Assembly (NCBI GenBank): GCA_035310125.1
Contig: DATGEP010000198.1
Coordinates: forward strand, 1-20,051
Source: DATGEP01 sp035310125
GTDB lineage: Bacteria; Chloroflexota; Ktedonobacteria; Ktedonobacterales; JADMIN01
DNA length: 20,051 bases
Reading direction: 5' to 3'
Below, piece by piece: positions 13,308 to 20,051 of this stretch; position 1 is the first letter of the stretch, and every line of letters starts with the position of its first letter. The position numbers and the translations under genes are program-made. The notes below the pieces were generated by a model. That model was not told the origin of the DNA, did no database searches, and worked only from the letters and a program-made list of their open reading frames with translations.

Positions 13308-13976
13308 TCACACATGGACCGCCTGGCTCGTTTGCGCGGACTGGCCGAAGTCATCGGTAACGTTCAGCGTCACCGTATACGTACCCGACTGGTAATAGCA
13401 ATGTGTGGTGTTGGATCCCGTGTCGGTGCTGCCATCACCATAGTCCCAGGCATAGCTCAGATTCTCGCCGCTGGAGCCGGAAGCGTCGAGCTGGATGCAG
13501 TAGAAGTAGGCGTCATACACCTGGAACGTGAAGCTGGCCGTCGGCGCGGGCGGCGCCACCATGATTGTGGTGCTGGCCGTCGCTTGATGCTGGATAGGAT
13601 CCGTCGCGGTCACCGTAATAGTGCATTGCTGGCAGGTCTCGCTGTATGTATGAGACATCGTCGTGCCGCCAGATTCCGGACCGCTGCCGAAGTCCCACGC
13701 GAACGTAAGCTCGTTGCCCGCCTTCACCTGCACGGTAAACTGGACCGTATCGCCGGTATGCGCCTGTGCCGTGCTGGCGGAGACGCTGATGTTGGGCTGT
13801 GGATAGGCGATGTTACGCGCCGTGACGACGGAGCTGGGCAGCAGCCCGGCGAGCAGTACCGTGCCGATAACGACGACAAGCATGACGACTCCGGTGCGCA
13901 GCCCGGCATAGGACGAGCGCGCCTGCGGCGGTCTCGGTGGCAGCGGCGCGAGTGGCGCCTGCGTTGGCATCTGCAT
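13308..13976 (-). CDS. Membrane-anchored protein with two PKD domains
   Basis: The 222-residue protein has a short Pro/Arg-rich N-terminus (residues 4-26), one transmembrane segment (about 27-47), then two Ig-like PKD repeats outside the cell (about 62-140 and 146-222). Each carries the PKD core: TFAWDFGSG (91-99) and SYAWDYGDGSTDTG (174-187), with YTVTLNVTDDFG (200-211) typical of the last strands. Cys115/Cys118 and Cys160/Cys193 could form disulfides. PKD domains bind proteins or polysaccharides but are not catalytic. AGGAGA precedes the ATG. It lies 116 bases after the zinc-ribbon protein gene on the same strand; a lone TATACT (14014-14009) upstream might add a weak promoter. The proline-rich N-terminus resembles that partner's tails in style. 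Confidence 0.85.
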   Translation of the reverse strand: MQMPTQAPLAPLPPRPPQARSSYAGLRTGVVMLVVVIGTVLLAGLLPSSVVTARNIAYPQPNISVSASTAQAHTGDTVQFTVQVKAGNELTFAWDFGSGPESGGTTMSHTYSETCQQCTITVTATDPIQHQATASTTIMVAPPAPTASFTFQVYDAYFYCIQLDASGSSGENLSYAWDYGDGSTDTGSNTTHCYYQSGTYTVTLNVTDDFGQSAQTSQAVHV

Positions 13977-14092
13977 AATGAAAGTCTCCTGATAGGCGCG
14001 GTGAGCGCAGTATAGCCGCGGTGCGGGCGGCGCGCGGGCAATCTATTCTGCGTCTGCCCCGCCGCGTGCGCCCCGTCACCTCCGGCTCGGCA

Positions 14093-16480
14093 TCAGAACG
14101 ACGGCTGTGAAGGCGTGGTTGGCCCGGATGCGCCATACCCATAGTCCGGTTGCGGCGCCGTCACTGGCGCCTGCTGCGGCATGGATGGATACTGCTGCAT
14201 CGGTATCGAGGGTGTGAACGCGCCCGGCATGCCCGATGGCATCGTCGCGTAGTTCGGCATGGACATCGCTGGCGGCGCCACCGCCGCTGGAATTAGCGGC
14301 GGTGGCGACAGGAAGGCCGCCACCAGCGCCCCCAGGAAGCACGCCAGCGGCACGGCGACCAGCAGCGCCGCCACAATGCCTCCCACTCGCCATAGCACCG
14401 CGAACGGCAGCAGCTTCGGCGACGTGGTGTTGAGAATGTCGAGCGCGACGGCCAGCACCGCGAAGACCACCGCCGCCCCAACGCCGTCGCGGATCCAGCG
14501 CGTCGCCAGGCTTGGCGGTTGCCGCCGGTCGCGACCCGATAGCAGGTCCAGCAGCGGGGAAAGCAGCTTGCCGAACGGCCGGAATGGCAGCGTCAGCGCA
14601 CGCGGGACCGCGCCCAGCCATGGCATAACGTTGACGCTGGCCCCACCAATGCCGCCGCACACGGCGCCCGCGATCAGCACCGCGAGGAACACGCCGCCAT
14701 ACACCGGCGACACGGTGATACCGAACGTTTCGTTCTGTGTGCCCTGGCTGAAGTTCAAAGTGAGTCCCGCCGTGGCCAGATACGCCGCCAGCGTCATGAG
14801 CAGGCTCAGCGGCACCGCCATCAGCGCGCCCGCCACGAACCCGCCGCCGGCCCCTTCCGCGCGCGCCACCCGCGCGGCAATCCGCCCCCCCACGAGATAG
14901 CTGAGCAGCGCACCGAGGATGAGAAGATAGTACAGCGGGCTGGGTGGAAAGTGCGGCAGCGCCGCCGGGCTTGTCGTGGGTAGACCGCTGCTCGCCGGGG
15001 CCGCCGTTACCTGATAGCCGTTGAGCAGGCTCACCGTCGCGCTTGAGTTCAGTTGGTTGCTCGAATCGGTGACGAAGAATCCGATCGGCGCGCCGGTAGC
15101 CAGCGCGAAACCATACACCCCCACCACCGGCGCGAAGAGCAGATTCAGCATGAGCGTCGTCACAACGCTTGTCCCGGAGCCGGACCCCGAGCTGAACGCG
15201 ACTCCCGAGACGCCGCTAAAGGCCGCGACACCAACATACGCGACTGAGAACAGCAGGATGCCGGTGACAAGCGCGCTCGTCGCGCCGGCCAGTGCGCCCG
15301 CCACCCGGCCATTGCGGACCGTTTGCAGCGTTGCGAGCGCGGTAGAAAGCCAGTAGCGCCCGCTGACATGCATCCAGCCGCCCAGCGCACCGAAGAGCGC
15401 GCCCCAGAGCAGGCCGTACAGGATGGCCTCGCCCACCGATGGAGCGATGGTAATGGTGCCGAAGGTCGAAAGCGCGCTGGTGGAATCCGCCGAAATCGTA
15501 TGCGTGCTCGAGCCGAACATCGCACAGCCCGCGAGCAGCACGGCATAGAAGGGCGCGACCAGGGCGCCGCGCGCGATGCTATACCGCGCCTGCCGTGAAA
15601 AATCGCTGGCGGCGGAGATATAGCCGCCGAGCGCCAGCGCCAGCGCCGGCACGAGCAGCAGACCGGTGAGCGGAATACTCAACGCGAGCGTCTGGCTCGT
15701 GGCGCTGCCTGTCGTGCTTCCCAGTTGGCTGGACGCGCTCCCGGAAATGTTGAGCGTGACATGGTGCGCCAGCGCGAAGAGCTTCAGCAAATCCGGCGAG
15801 AGCGTCTGCTGTGCCACGCTGGCGAATGCGCCGAGAGTGCTGCCAGCGCTGCCCGTGGTGTTCGTGGCCGCGCCTTTGAGCAGCTCGCCCAGGGCGTTCG
15901 ACCACAGAGCGCCGGCCAGTGCGGTGAGAATCAAGCCCGCCGCCAGCGCGGCGACCGCGCCGATGATCGCCGTAATCCACGGCGTGACGACGGCGCCGGG
16001 TGAGAGGTTGCGCATCAGCAGCGCCTGGATCCGTGAGTAGGGTTGCGCGGCTCCCGGCATCGCGTTTGGACCCAGCAGCACCTGCGATACAGGCGCCCCC
16101 TGGAGCGGCGGCGCGAATGGCACCGTGGCCGGTGCAGCGTAGAGCTGCTGCTGCGCGGGCACGGGCGCGTACAGCGGCTGTGATGGCGGTAACGTGCCAT
16201 AGAAAGGTTGCGGCGCGGGCGGCGGAAATGTGCCGTACCCGCCGGGTGCGGACGGCGGCGCCGGAGTGAATGGAGTGGCCGGCGTCGCGGCGGGCAATGT
16301 GGGAAACGCGGGAAGTGCGGGAAAAGCGGGAGAAGCATTGGGATCAGGCGGCATGAGAGGCGTGCTCATCTGGCCCGCGGTCGGGTCAATGGCAGTAGGT
16401 GCCTGAGCGACTGGCTGGCCGCACTGGACACAGAATGTAGCGCCGGGAACCAGTGGCGCCTGGCAGTGTGGGCATTGCAT
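14093..16480 (-). CDS. Zinc-ribbon, proline-rich, multi-spanning membrane protein of unknown function
   Basis: The start at 16480 gives 795 residues beginning with a zinc ribbon: Cys3, Cys6, Cys17, Cys20 (CPHC...CVQC). An AAAGGGAAA ribosome-binding region lies upstream; the frame is open to 17113 but that extension overlaps the GH31 gene and is spurious. A Pro/Ala-rich linker (about 25-150) leads to around eleven hydrophobic segments between 165 and 724, ending in a Pro/Met/Gln-rich tail (725-795). Two parts resemble each other: 284-369 and 530-614 share a GGxI..A....GAL element and an ITI/VxP..G...L...GA..GG.GG element. No catalytic or transport motif is evident. It probably lies in the cytoplasmic membrane with both tails inside. 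It has its own promoter and precedes the PKD gene. Confidence 0.85.
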   Translation of the reverse strand: MQCPHCQAPLVPGATFCVQCGQPVAQAPTAIDPTAGQMSTPLMPPDPNASPAFPALPAFPTLPAATPATPFTPAPPSAPGGYGTFPPPAPQPFYGTLPPSQPLYAPVPAQQQLYAAPATVPFAPPLQGAPVSQVLLGPNAMPGAAQPYSRIQALLMRNLSPGAVVTPWITAIIGAVAALAAGLILTALAGALWSNALGELLKGAATNTTGSAGSTLGAFASVAQQTLSPDLLKLFALAHHVTLNISGSASSQLGSTTGSATSQTLALSIPLTGLLLVPALALALGGYISAASDFSRQARYSIARGALVAPFYAVLLAGCAMFGSSTHTISADSTSALSTFGTITIAPSVGEAILYGLLWGALFGALGGWMHVSGRYWLSTALATLQTVRNGRVAGALAGATSALVTGILLFSVAYVGVAAFSGVSGVAFSSGSGSGTSVVTTLMLNLLFAPVVGVYGFALATGAPIGFFVTDSSNQLNSSATVSLLNGYQVTAAPASSGLPTTSPAALPHFPPSPLYYLLILGALLSYLVGGRIAARVARAEGAGGGFVAGALMAVPLSLLMTLAAYLATAGLTLNFSQGTQNETFGITVSPVYGGVFLAVLIAGAVCGGIGGASVNVMPWLGAVPRALTLPFRPFGKLLSPLLDLLSGRDRRQPPSLATRWIRDGVGAAVVFAVLAVALDILNTTSPKLLPFAVLWRVGGIVAALLVAVPLACFLGALVAAFLSPPPLIPAAVAPPAMSMPNYATMPSGMPGAFTPSIPMQQYPSMPQQAPVTAPQPDYGYGASGPTTPSQPSF

Positions 16481-16589
16481 CGCGAGTTTCCCTTTCGATG
16501 AGTCACAAGTCGGTGCGAGCGGGGGACAGAAAGCCAATACGCGGTATGAAATAGAGTCGGAAGCCGGCACGCCTCCCGCGAACGCGACC

Positions 16590-16618
16590 AGTATAATGCA
16601 TACTGTGCCTCCTCGCAA
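16590..16618 (-). promoter_or_regulatory. Probable promoter of the zinc-ribbon/PKD unit
   Basis: On the minus strand TTGCGA (16618-16613), 17 bases, TATACT (16595-16590). The -10 matches five of six and the -35 four of six. The predicted start near 16583 leaves a leader of about 100 bases. A 12-base palindrome (CGCTAGCTAGCG, 16648-16659) lies upstream, between this promoter and the end of the GH31 gene. Confidence 0.55.
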
Positions 16619-16670
16619 TCTTTTGCGTTCAGCCAGTAGATACCAATCGCTAGCTAGCGTGCCTCGTGTC

Positions 16671-19184
16671 CTATCCCAAGGCGACTTCCAGTGTGAAGGG
16701 CGCCGCGACGCGACCCAGCGGGACGCGCACGAGCGTTTCGTAGCGGCGTGGCGTGATCGTGCAGTCCGCCGGGTCAAGCTCCATCTCACCCAGGCGGACG
16801 GATTGCGGCGAAGGGCGTGCGGCATGCGCGGTATGCGCCAGGTGTAGCTCCACCAGCCACTCCGGCGATATCCCCTCGTACGCGCCTTCGGGCGGTGTCG
16901 CGGCAATGAGAATGCGCCGGCCATCCCTGGCCGCCGTAAAGCGGGTGATCCGCCAGTCGCCGCGTTCATAGGCGGGTGTCGCGCCGTCATCTTCGTAGAG
17001 TGTACCGGCGGCGTTACCCTGTGAATCAGGGTAGCAGGCAAGGGTGATTGAGTTCTCGCTCCGCGCGCCGGTGTACTGCATGGCGGCGCCAAGCGGAAGG
17101 ATCGCGCCCTCACGCACGAAGAGGGGCAGCGTGTCCAGTGGCGCGTTTACACGGGCGTGCAGCGGCCCCACGAAGCGCCGCCCGCTATCCCAGCTCACCC
17201 ACGCGCCACGTGGAAACGCGACGGTGCGCCGCGACGCGCCTTCAGTGATGACCGGCGCGCACAGCAAGCACGCGCCAAGCAAATGCTCATCGTCCACCGT
17301 GGCAAGCGCGTCCTCCTCGGGAAACGCGAAGGCGAGCGCGCGCGCGATGGGCGCACCGGTGCGGGCGGCTTCGGCGAAAACCGTGTAGAGATACGGGAGC
17401 AGCCGGTAGCGCAGCTCGATGGCGTCCCGGCACAGGTCCGTATAGGGCTGCCCGAACGCCCACGGCTCCTGCGCCTTGGAGCCGACCGCGCTATGATTAC
17501 GAAAAAATGGATACACAGCGCCAAGCTGCGTGAACCGCACCAGCAGCTCGCCGGTCGCGTCGCCCCAGAACCCGCCAGTATCGAAGCCCGTGAACGGCAC
17601 GCCGGAGAGGCCCAGCGCGAGACACATGCGTGCGGCCAGGCGCAGATGCTCCCAGATGCTCGCGTTGTCGCCCGTCCACATGGCGGCGTACCGCTGGATG
17701 CCCGCATAGCCGGAGCGCGTGAGCACGAACGGGCGGCGGTCGGGTCGTAGCATACGCTGCCCCTCGAAGGTGGCGCGGGCCATCTGCATGCCATAAGCAT
17801 TGTGGAATGCGGCGTGTGGCAGCGCGACGCTGCCCGGGCCGTCTGGAAGGTGGACCGCGTCGGGTGACAGGGTATTGGCGTCGAGCGTGCCAGCATTCGC
17901 GGCGAGCAGAGTGGTGAGGGCCGGCTCGTTCATGTCGTCCCAGATGCCCGCCACTCCGGCATCCAACAGGCCGCGATGGCGCGCACCCCACCAGCGGCGC
18001 ACCTCGGCGCGGCTGAAGTCCGGGAAGGCGCTTTCGCCGGGCCAGACGGGTCCGGTGAGCATGGCGCCGTCCGCGCGACGTACGAAATAGTCACGCGCGA
18101 CGCCCTCCGCGAACGTCTCGTAGCTCGGGTCGGTTTTGACGCCGGGATCAATAATCGTCACGACCTGAAATCCCTGCGCGGCGAGGTCGCGCAGCAGGCC
18201 CGCCGGATCGGGATAAGAAGATGGGCTCCACGTAAAGACACGGTAGCCGTCCATATAATCAATGTCCAGCCAGAGCGAGTCACACGGGATACGCTGCGCG
18301 CGCATCTCCGTGGCGATCTGGCGCAGCTCCGTATCAGGAAAATAGCTCCAGCGGCTTTGACCGTAGCCCAGCGCCCACCTGGGGGGCAGTGGCATAAACC
18401 CCGTAAGCTCGGCATAGCGTGCCAGGATAGCGGCGGGCGTCGGACCTGCAAAGACGTAGTAGGTGAGATCACCACCGGCGGCGCCAAAGCTGAGGCGGTC
18501 GGGATGCGTGGCGCCCGCATCCAGTTCGGCGCGCCAGACGCTATCGAGGAAGATGCCGTAGGCGCGACCCGCCCGCAGACCCATCCAGAACGGGATGGAG
18601 GCGTACATCTCGCGAGTCTCGGCGTTGTGTGGCTGGGGTGGGTCCGTATTCCAGAACACCACATGCTCGCCGCGCCGGTCGAGGGACGCTGTGCGCTCGC
18701 CCGCGCCCAGGATGCGCTCCCCAGGCGCCAGCCGCTTCACGCAGCGCACGCCGCCTCCGGTGCTGTGTGCGTCGAGGGTGCCCGCCTGGTCGAGCGCCGT
18801 GTAGACGCCCATACCCAGCGTGGGGTCGTCCTCGGCGAAAGGCGTGCCATCAGGCCAGCTCCACCGCAGGCGCAGTGGATCGGGCGCGATATCAAGGCGC
18901 ATGGCATCGGTGGTGAGGCGAAGGGCGCCGTCATCGCCGCTGGTCTGCTGGAACGCGACGGCGAGCCACTCCTCATCGGCGCGCACCACCCCCCAGGAAG
19001 ACGTAGGCGACACGCCGGCGGGTAGCAGCCGCACGCGGACGAGGTCCGCGGCCAGCAGCGCGACCTCAGCGCGGGCGCCCTCCGCGAGCGCGTAGCGCCA
19101 CACGCGGGATGCGTCCGTGCCGCCGGACACGAGGGTCGCCGCGCCGGCGGAGCGATAGACACCGCTGGGTGCTGGATTCGTCAT
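16671..19184 (-). CDS. Glycoside hydrolase family 31 (alpha-glucosidase-like)
   Basis: The 837-residue enzyme has no signal peptide and is presumably cytoplasmic. An N-terminal beta-sandwich (about 1-240) precedes the (beta/alpha)8 barrel, followed by C-terminal beta domains. The nucleophile is Asp417 in GIWDDMNEP (413-421), and the acid/base is Asp506 in MWTGDNAS. LWLDIDYMDGYRVFTW (304-319) and the FxGFDTGGFWG segment are standard GH31 subsite sequences. Retaining hydrolysis of terminal alpha-glucosidic bonds is most likely; alpha-xylosidase or transglycosidase activity is less likely but not excluded. AAGGAG, formed partly by the SDR stop (TAAGGAG), provides the ribosome-binding site, so translation of the two genes is probably coupled (15-base gap). 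Confidence 0.95.
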   Translation of the reverse strand: MTNPAPSGVYRSAGAATLVSGGTDASRVWRYALAEGARAEVALLAADLVRVRLLPAGVSPTSSWGVVRADEEWLAVAFQQTSGDDGALRLTTDAMRLDIAPDPLRLRWSWPDGTPFAEDDPTLGMGVYTALDQAGTLDAHSTGGGVRCVKRLAPGERILGAGERTASLDRRGEHVVFWNTDPPQPHNAETREMYASIPFWMGLRAGRAYGIFLDSVWRAELDAGATHPDRLSFGAAGGDLTYYVFAGPTPAAILARYAELTGFMPLPPRWALGYGQSRWSYFPDTELRQIATEMRAQRIPCDSLWLDIDYMDGYRVFTWSPSSYPDPAGLLRDLAAQGFQVVTIIDPGVKTDPSYETFAEGVARDYFVRRADGAMLTGPVWPGESAFPDFSRAEVRRWWGARHRGLLDAGVAGIWDDMNEPALTTLLAANAGTLDANTLSPDAVHLPDGPGSVALPHAAFHNAYGMQMARATFEGQRMLRPDRRPFVLTRSGYAGIQRYAAMWTGDNASIWEHLRLAARMCLALGLSGVPFTGFDTGGFWGDATGELLVRFTQLGAVYPFFRNHSAVGSKAQEPWAFGQPYTDLCRDAIELRYRLLPYLYTVFAEAARTGAPIARALAFAFPEEDALATVDDEHLLGACLLCAPVITEGASRRTVAFPRGAWVSWDSGRRFVGPLHARVNAPLDTLPLFVREGAILPLGAAMQYTGARSENSITLACYPDSQGNAAGTLYEDDGATPAYERGDWRITRFTAARDGRRILIAATPPEGAYEGISPEWLVELHLAHTAHAARPSPQSVRLGEMELDPADCTITPRRYETLVRVPLGRVAAPFTLEVALG

Positions 19185-19199
19185 GCTGATCCGCGCTCC

Positions 19200-19958
19200 T
19201 TAAGCCTGACCGTAAACGGGAATGGAAGCGCCGGAGATCAGTTGGGCATCGTCGGAGGCGAGGAACAGCAGCACGCGCGCGATATCCTCAGCTTTCGGCC
19301 ACTTGCCAAAGTCCGCGCTGGGCATGTTGGCGCGGTTGGCGGGCGTATCCACAATGCTGGGGAGCAGCGCGTTGACCGTAATACCCTGGTCGCGCAGCTC
19401 CTCGGCCTGCACCTCGGTGAGCGTCAGGACGGCGTTCTTCGCGACGGCATAGGCGGCTGCGTTGCGGCGGCCCAGGCGGGCGCCCCGCGAGGAGAGATGC
19501 AGGATGCGCCCCCATCCCTGTTGCGACATGGGGCGGGCGGCGTGCTTGGCGAGGAGGAACGCCGTGCGCAGGTTCAGATCGAGCAGGCGCTGCCACGTCT
19601 CCAGGTCGGTTCCGGTGATGGGTTGGCCCGCGCTCCATCCCCCGATGAGGTTACAGAGGATGTCGAGGTGACCGTGCCGCTCGACCACGCTCCGCACCAG
19701 CCGCTCCACCTGCTCTTCATTGCTCGCGTCCGCCTGAGAGAACGTCAGGCGCGACTCATCCACGCCGAGGTCGTCGCGCAAGCGATCCATCTCGCCGGGA
19801 TGCTCGCGATTGCCCGCGACGACGACGTTGGCTCCCGCCTCCACGAAGGCGCGGGTGACAGGTTCCCCAACGCCGCCGAGTCCGCCGGGAATGAGCGCGA
19901 CGCGCCCCCCAAGGGCATACGTATTGGTGTTGTGTTGGGTGGAATGTGCTGTGGTCAT
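19200..19958 (-). CDS. Short-chain dehydrogenase/reductase (SDR)
   Basis: The ATG at 19958, with AAGGAG nine bases upstream, gives 252 residues; the longer frame from 20006 has no RBS. The Rossmann fold is classical: a GGLGGVG cofactor loop (25-31), Asn103 (LCNLIGG), and catalytic Ser157, Tyr170 and Lys174 (S-x12-Y-x3-K). The first residue of the usual TGxxxGxG is Pro24, and NNAG reads NLIG, both unusual but seen in some sugar or keto-acyl SDRs. The substrate is unknown; being upstream of a GH31 gene in the same operon hints at a sugar, alcohol or keto-sugar. The gene begins next to a dispersed repeat at the window edge, and no promoter is visible in the remaining 93 bases. Confidence 0.92.
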   Translation of the reverse strand: MTTAHSTQHNTNTYALGGRVALIPGGLGGVGEPVTRAFVEAGANVVVAGNREHPGEMDRLRDDLGVDESRLTFSQADASNEEQVERLVRSVVERHGHLDILCNLIGGWSAGQPITGTDLETWQRLLDLNLRTAFLLAKHAARPMSQQGWGRILHLSSRGARLGRRNAAAYAVAKNAVLTLTEVQAEELRDQGITVNALLPSIVDTPANRANMPSADFGKWPKAEDIARVLLFLASDDAQLISGASIPVYGQA

Positions 19959-20018
19959 CGGTAAATGCTCCTTGGAGAGGGGGTAGCTCCGTACTCGCGC
20001 CCGCATGGCTTGGCGGCA

Positions 20019-20051
20019 CCGTAGGGGCGCTGCCTGCTGCGCCCGCCGCCC
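20019..20051 (+). repeat. Dispersed GTAGGGGCG repeat, copy 3, cut by the window edge
   Basis: CCGTAGGGGCGCTGCCTGCT followed by GCGCCCGCC is identical over about 30 bases to 11376-11405. The upstream AATT/GAGTGGTT part is absent here, replaced by sequence near the SDR gene. The right boundary is outside the window. Confidence 0.7.

Noticed and set aside
14093..17113. A single 1006-residue ORF covering the zinc-ribbon gene and beyond
   Set aside because: The part upstream of 16480 overlaps the 3' end of the GH31 gene, is Arg/Pro-rich without domain sense, and crosses the probable promoter at 16590-16618. The zinc ribbon at the MQCPHC start with an RBS marks the true N-terminus.
17976..19025. 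349-residue plus-strand ORF inside the GH31 gene
   Set aside because: Antisense shadow; the minus-strand product contains the GH31 active-site motifs.
1..20051. tRNA or rRNA genes, prophage genes and transposases
   Set aside because: No tRNA T-loop/acceptor arrangement, rRNA core sequence, integrase, transposase or capsid-like protein was seen on either strand.

Overview
The window is about 20 kb of GC-rich bacterial chromosome. Gene content suggests a soil- or heat-adapted member of the Chloroflexota, perhaps near Ktedonobacteria or Thermomicrobia: one MetAP, a reductive-pyrimidine-type catabolic cluster with an LLM-class flavin/F420 oxidoreductase, a YtrA-type GntR/ABC operon, a zinc-ribbon polytopic membrane protein, a PKD-domain surface protein and short GC-rich 'GTAGGGGCG' repeats. 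This placement is inference; no rRNA or tRNA is present. Promoters match the sigma-70 consensus well (several -35/-10 pairs with exactly 17-bp spacers), which helps fix transcription units.

Left part (1-1940, minus strand): a lipoprotein gene cut by the window edge, a small three-helix membrane protein, methionine aminopeptidase (map) and an 84-aa Cro/C1-type regulator. The regulator has a near-perfect promoter whose -35 box lies inside an 18-bp perfect palindrome, so an autoregulated regulator-map unit is likely. From 2092 the plus strand carries a strong promoter followed by a nitrilase-superfamily N-carbamoyl amidohydrolase (beta-ureidopropionase type), an LLM oxidoreductase and a dihydropyrimidinase/hydantoinase, a cyclic-ureide catabolic cluster. 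It ends at a 14-bp perfect hairpin shared with the convergent operon.

Middle (6061-9482, minus strand): a four-gene operon of GntR (YtrA-type) regulator, DUF1648/DUF5808 membrane protein, ABC ATPase and ABC-2 permease, with an inverted repeat over its promoter. Diverging from it is a class-III PLP aminotransferase (9782-11128) that could take beta-alanine or another amine made by the catabolic cluster. About 0.9 kb of non-coding DNA follows, holding a terminator-like hairpin, a dispersed repeat, a nested palindrome, and a promoter with a structured leader and a possible upstream ORF. It leads into a secreted CHAP-domain cell-wall hydrolase that starts at TTG.

Right part (12962-20051): a strong hairpin and a cluster of repeats separate the CHAP gene from four minus-strand genes. 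These are SDR oxidoreductase and GH31 glycosidase (one operon), then, from a separate promoter, a 795-aa zinc-ribbon multi-spanning protein with an internal duplication and a membrane-anchored double-PKD protein. The most interesting features are the self-regulated map operon, the LLM enzyme between two ureide hydrolases, the switch-like leader of the CHAP gene, the internally duplicated zinc-ribbon membrane protein, and the dispersed repeat family.
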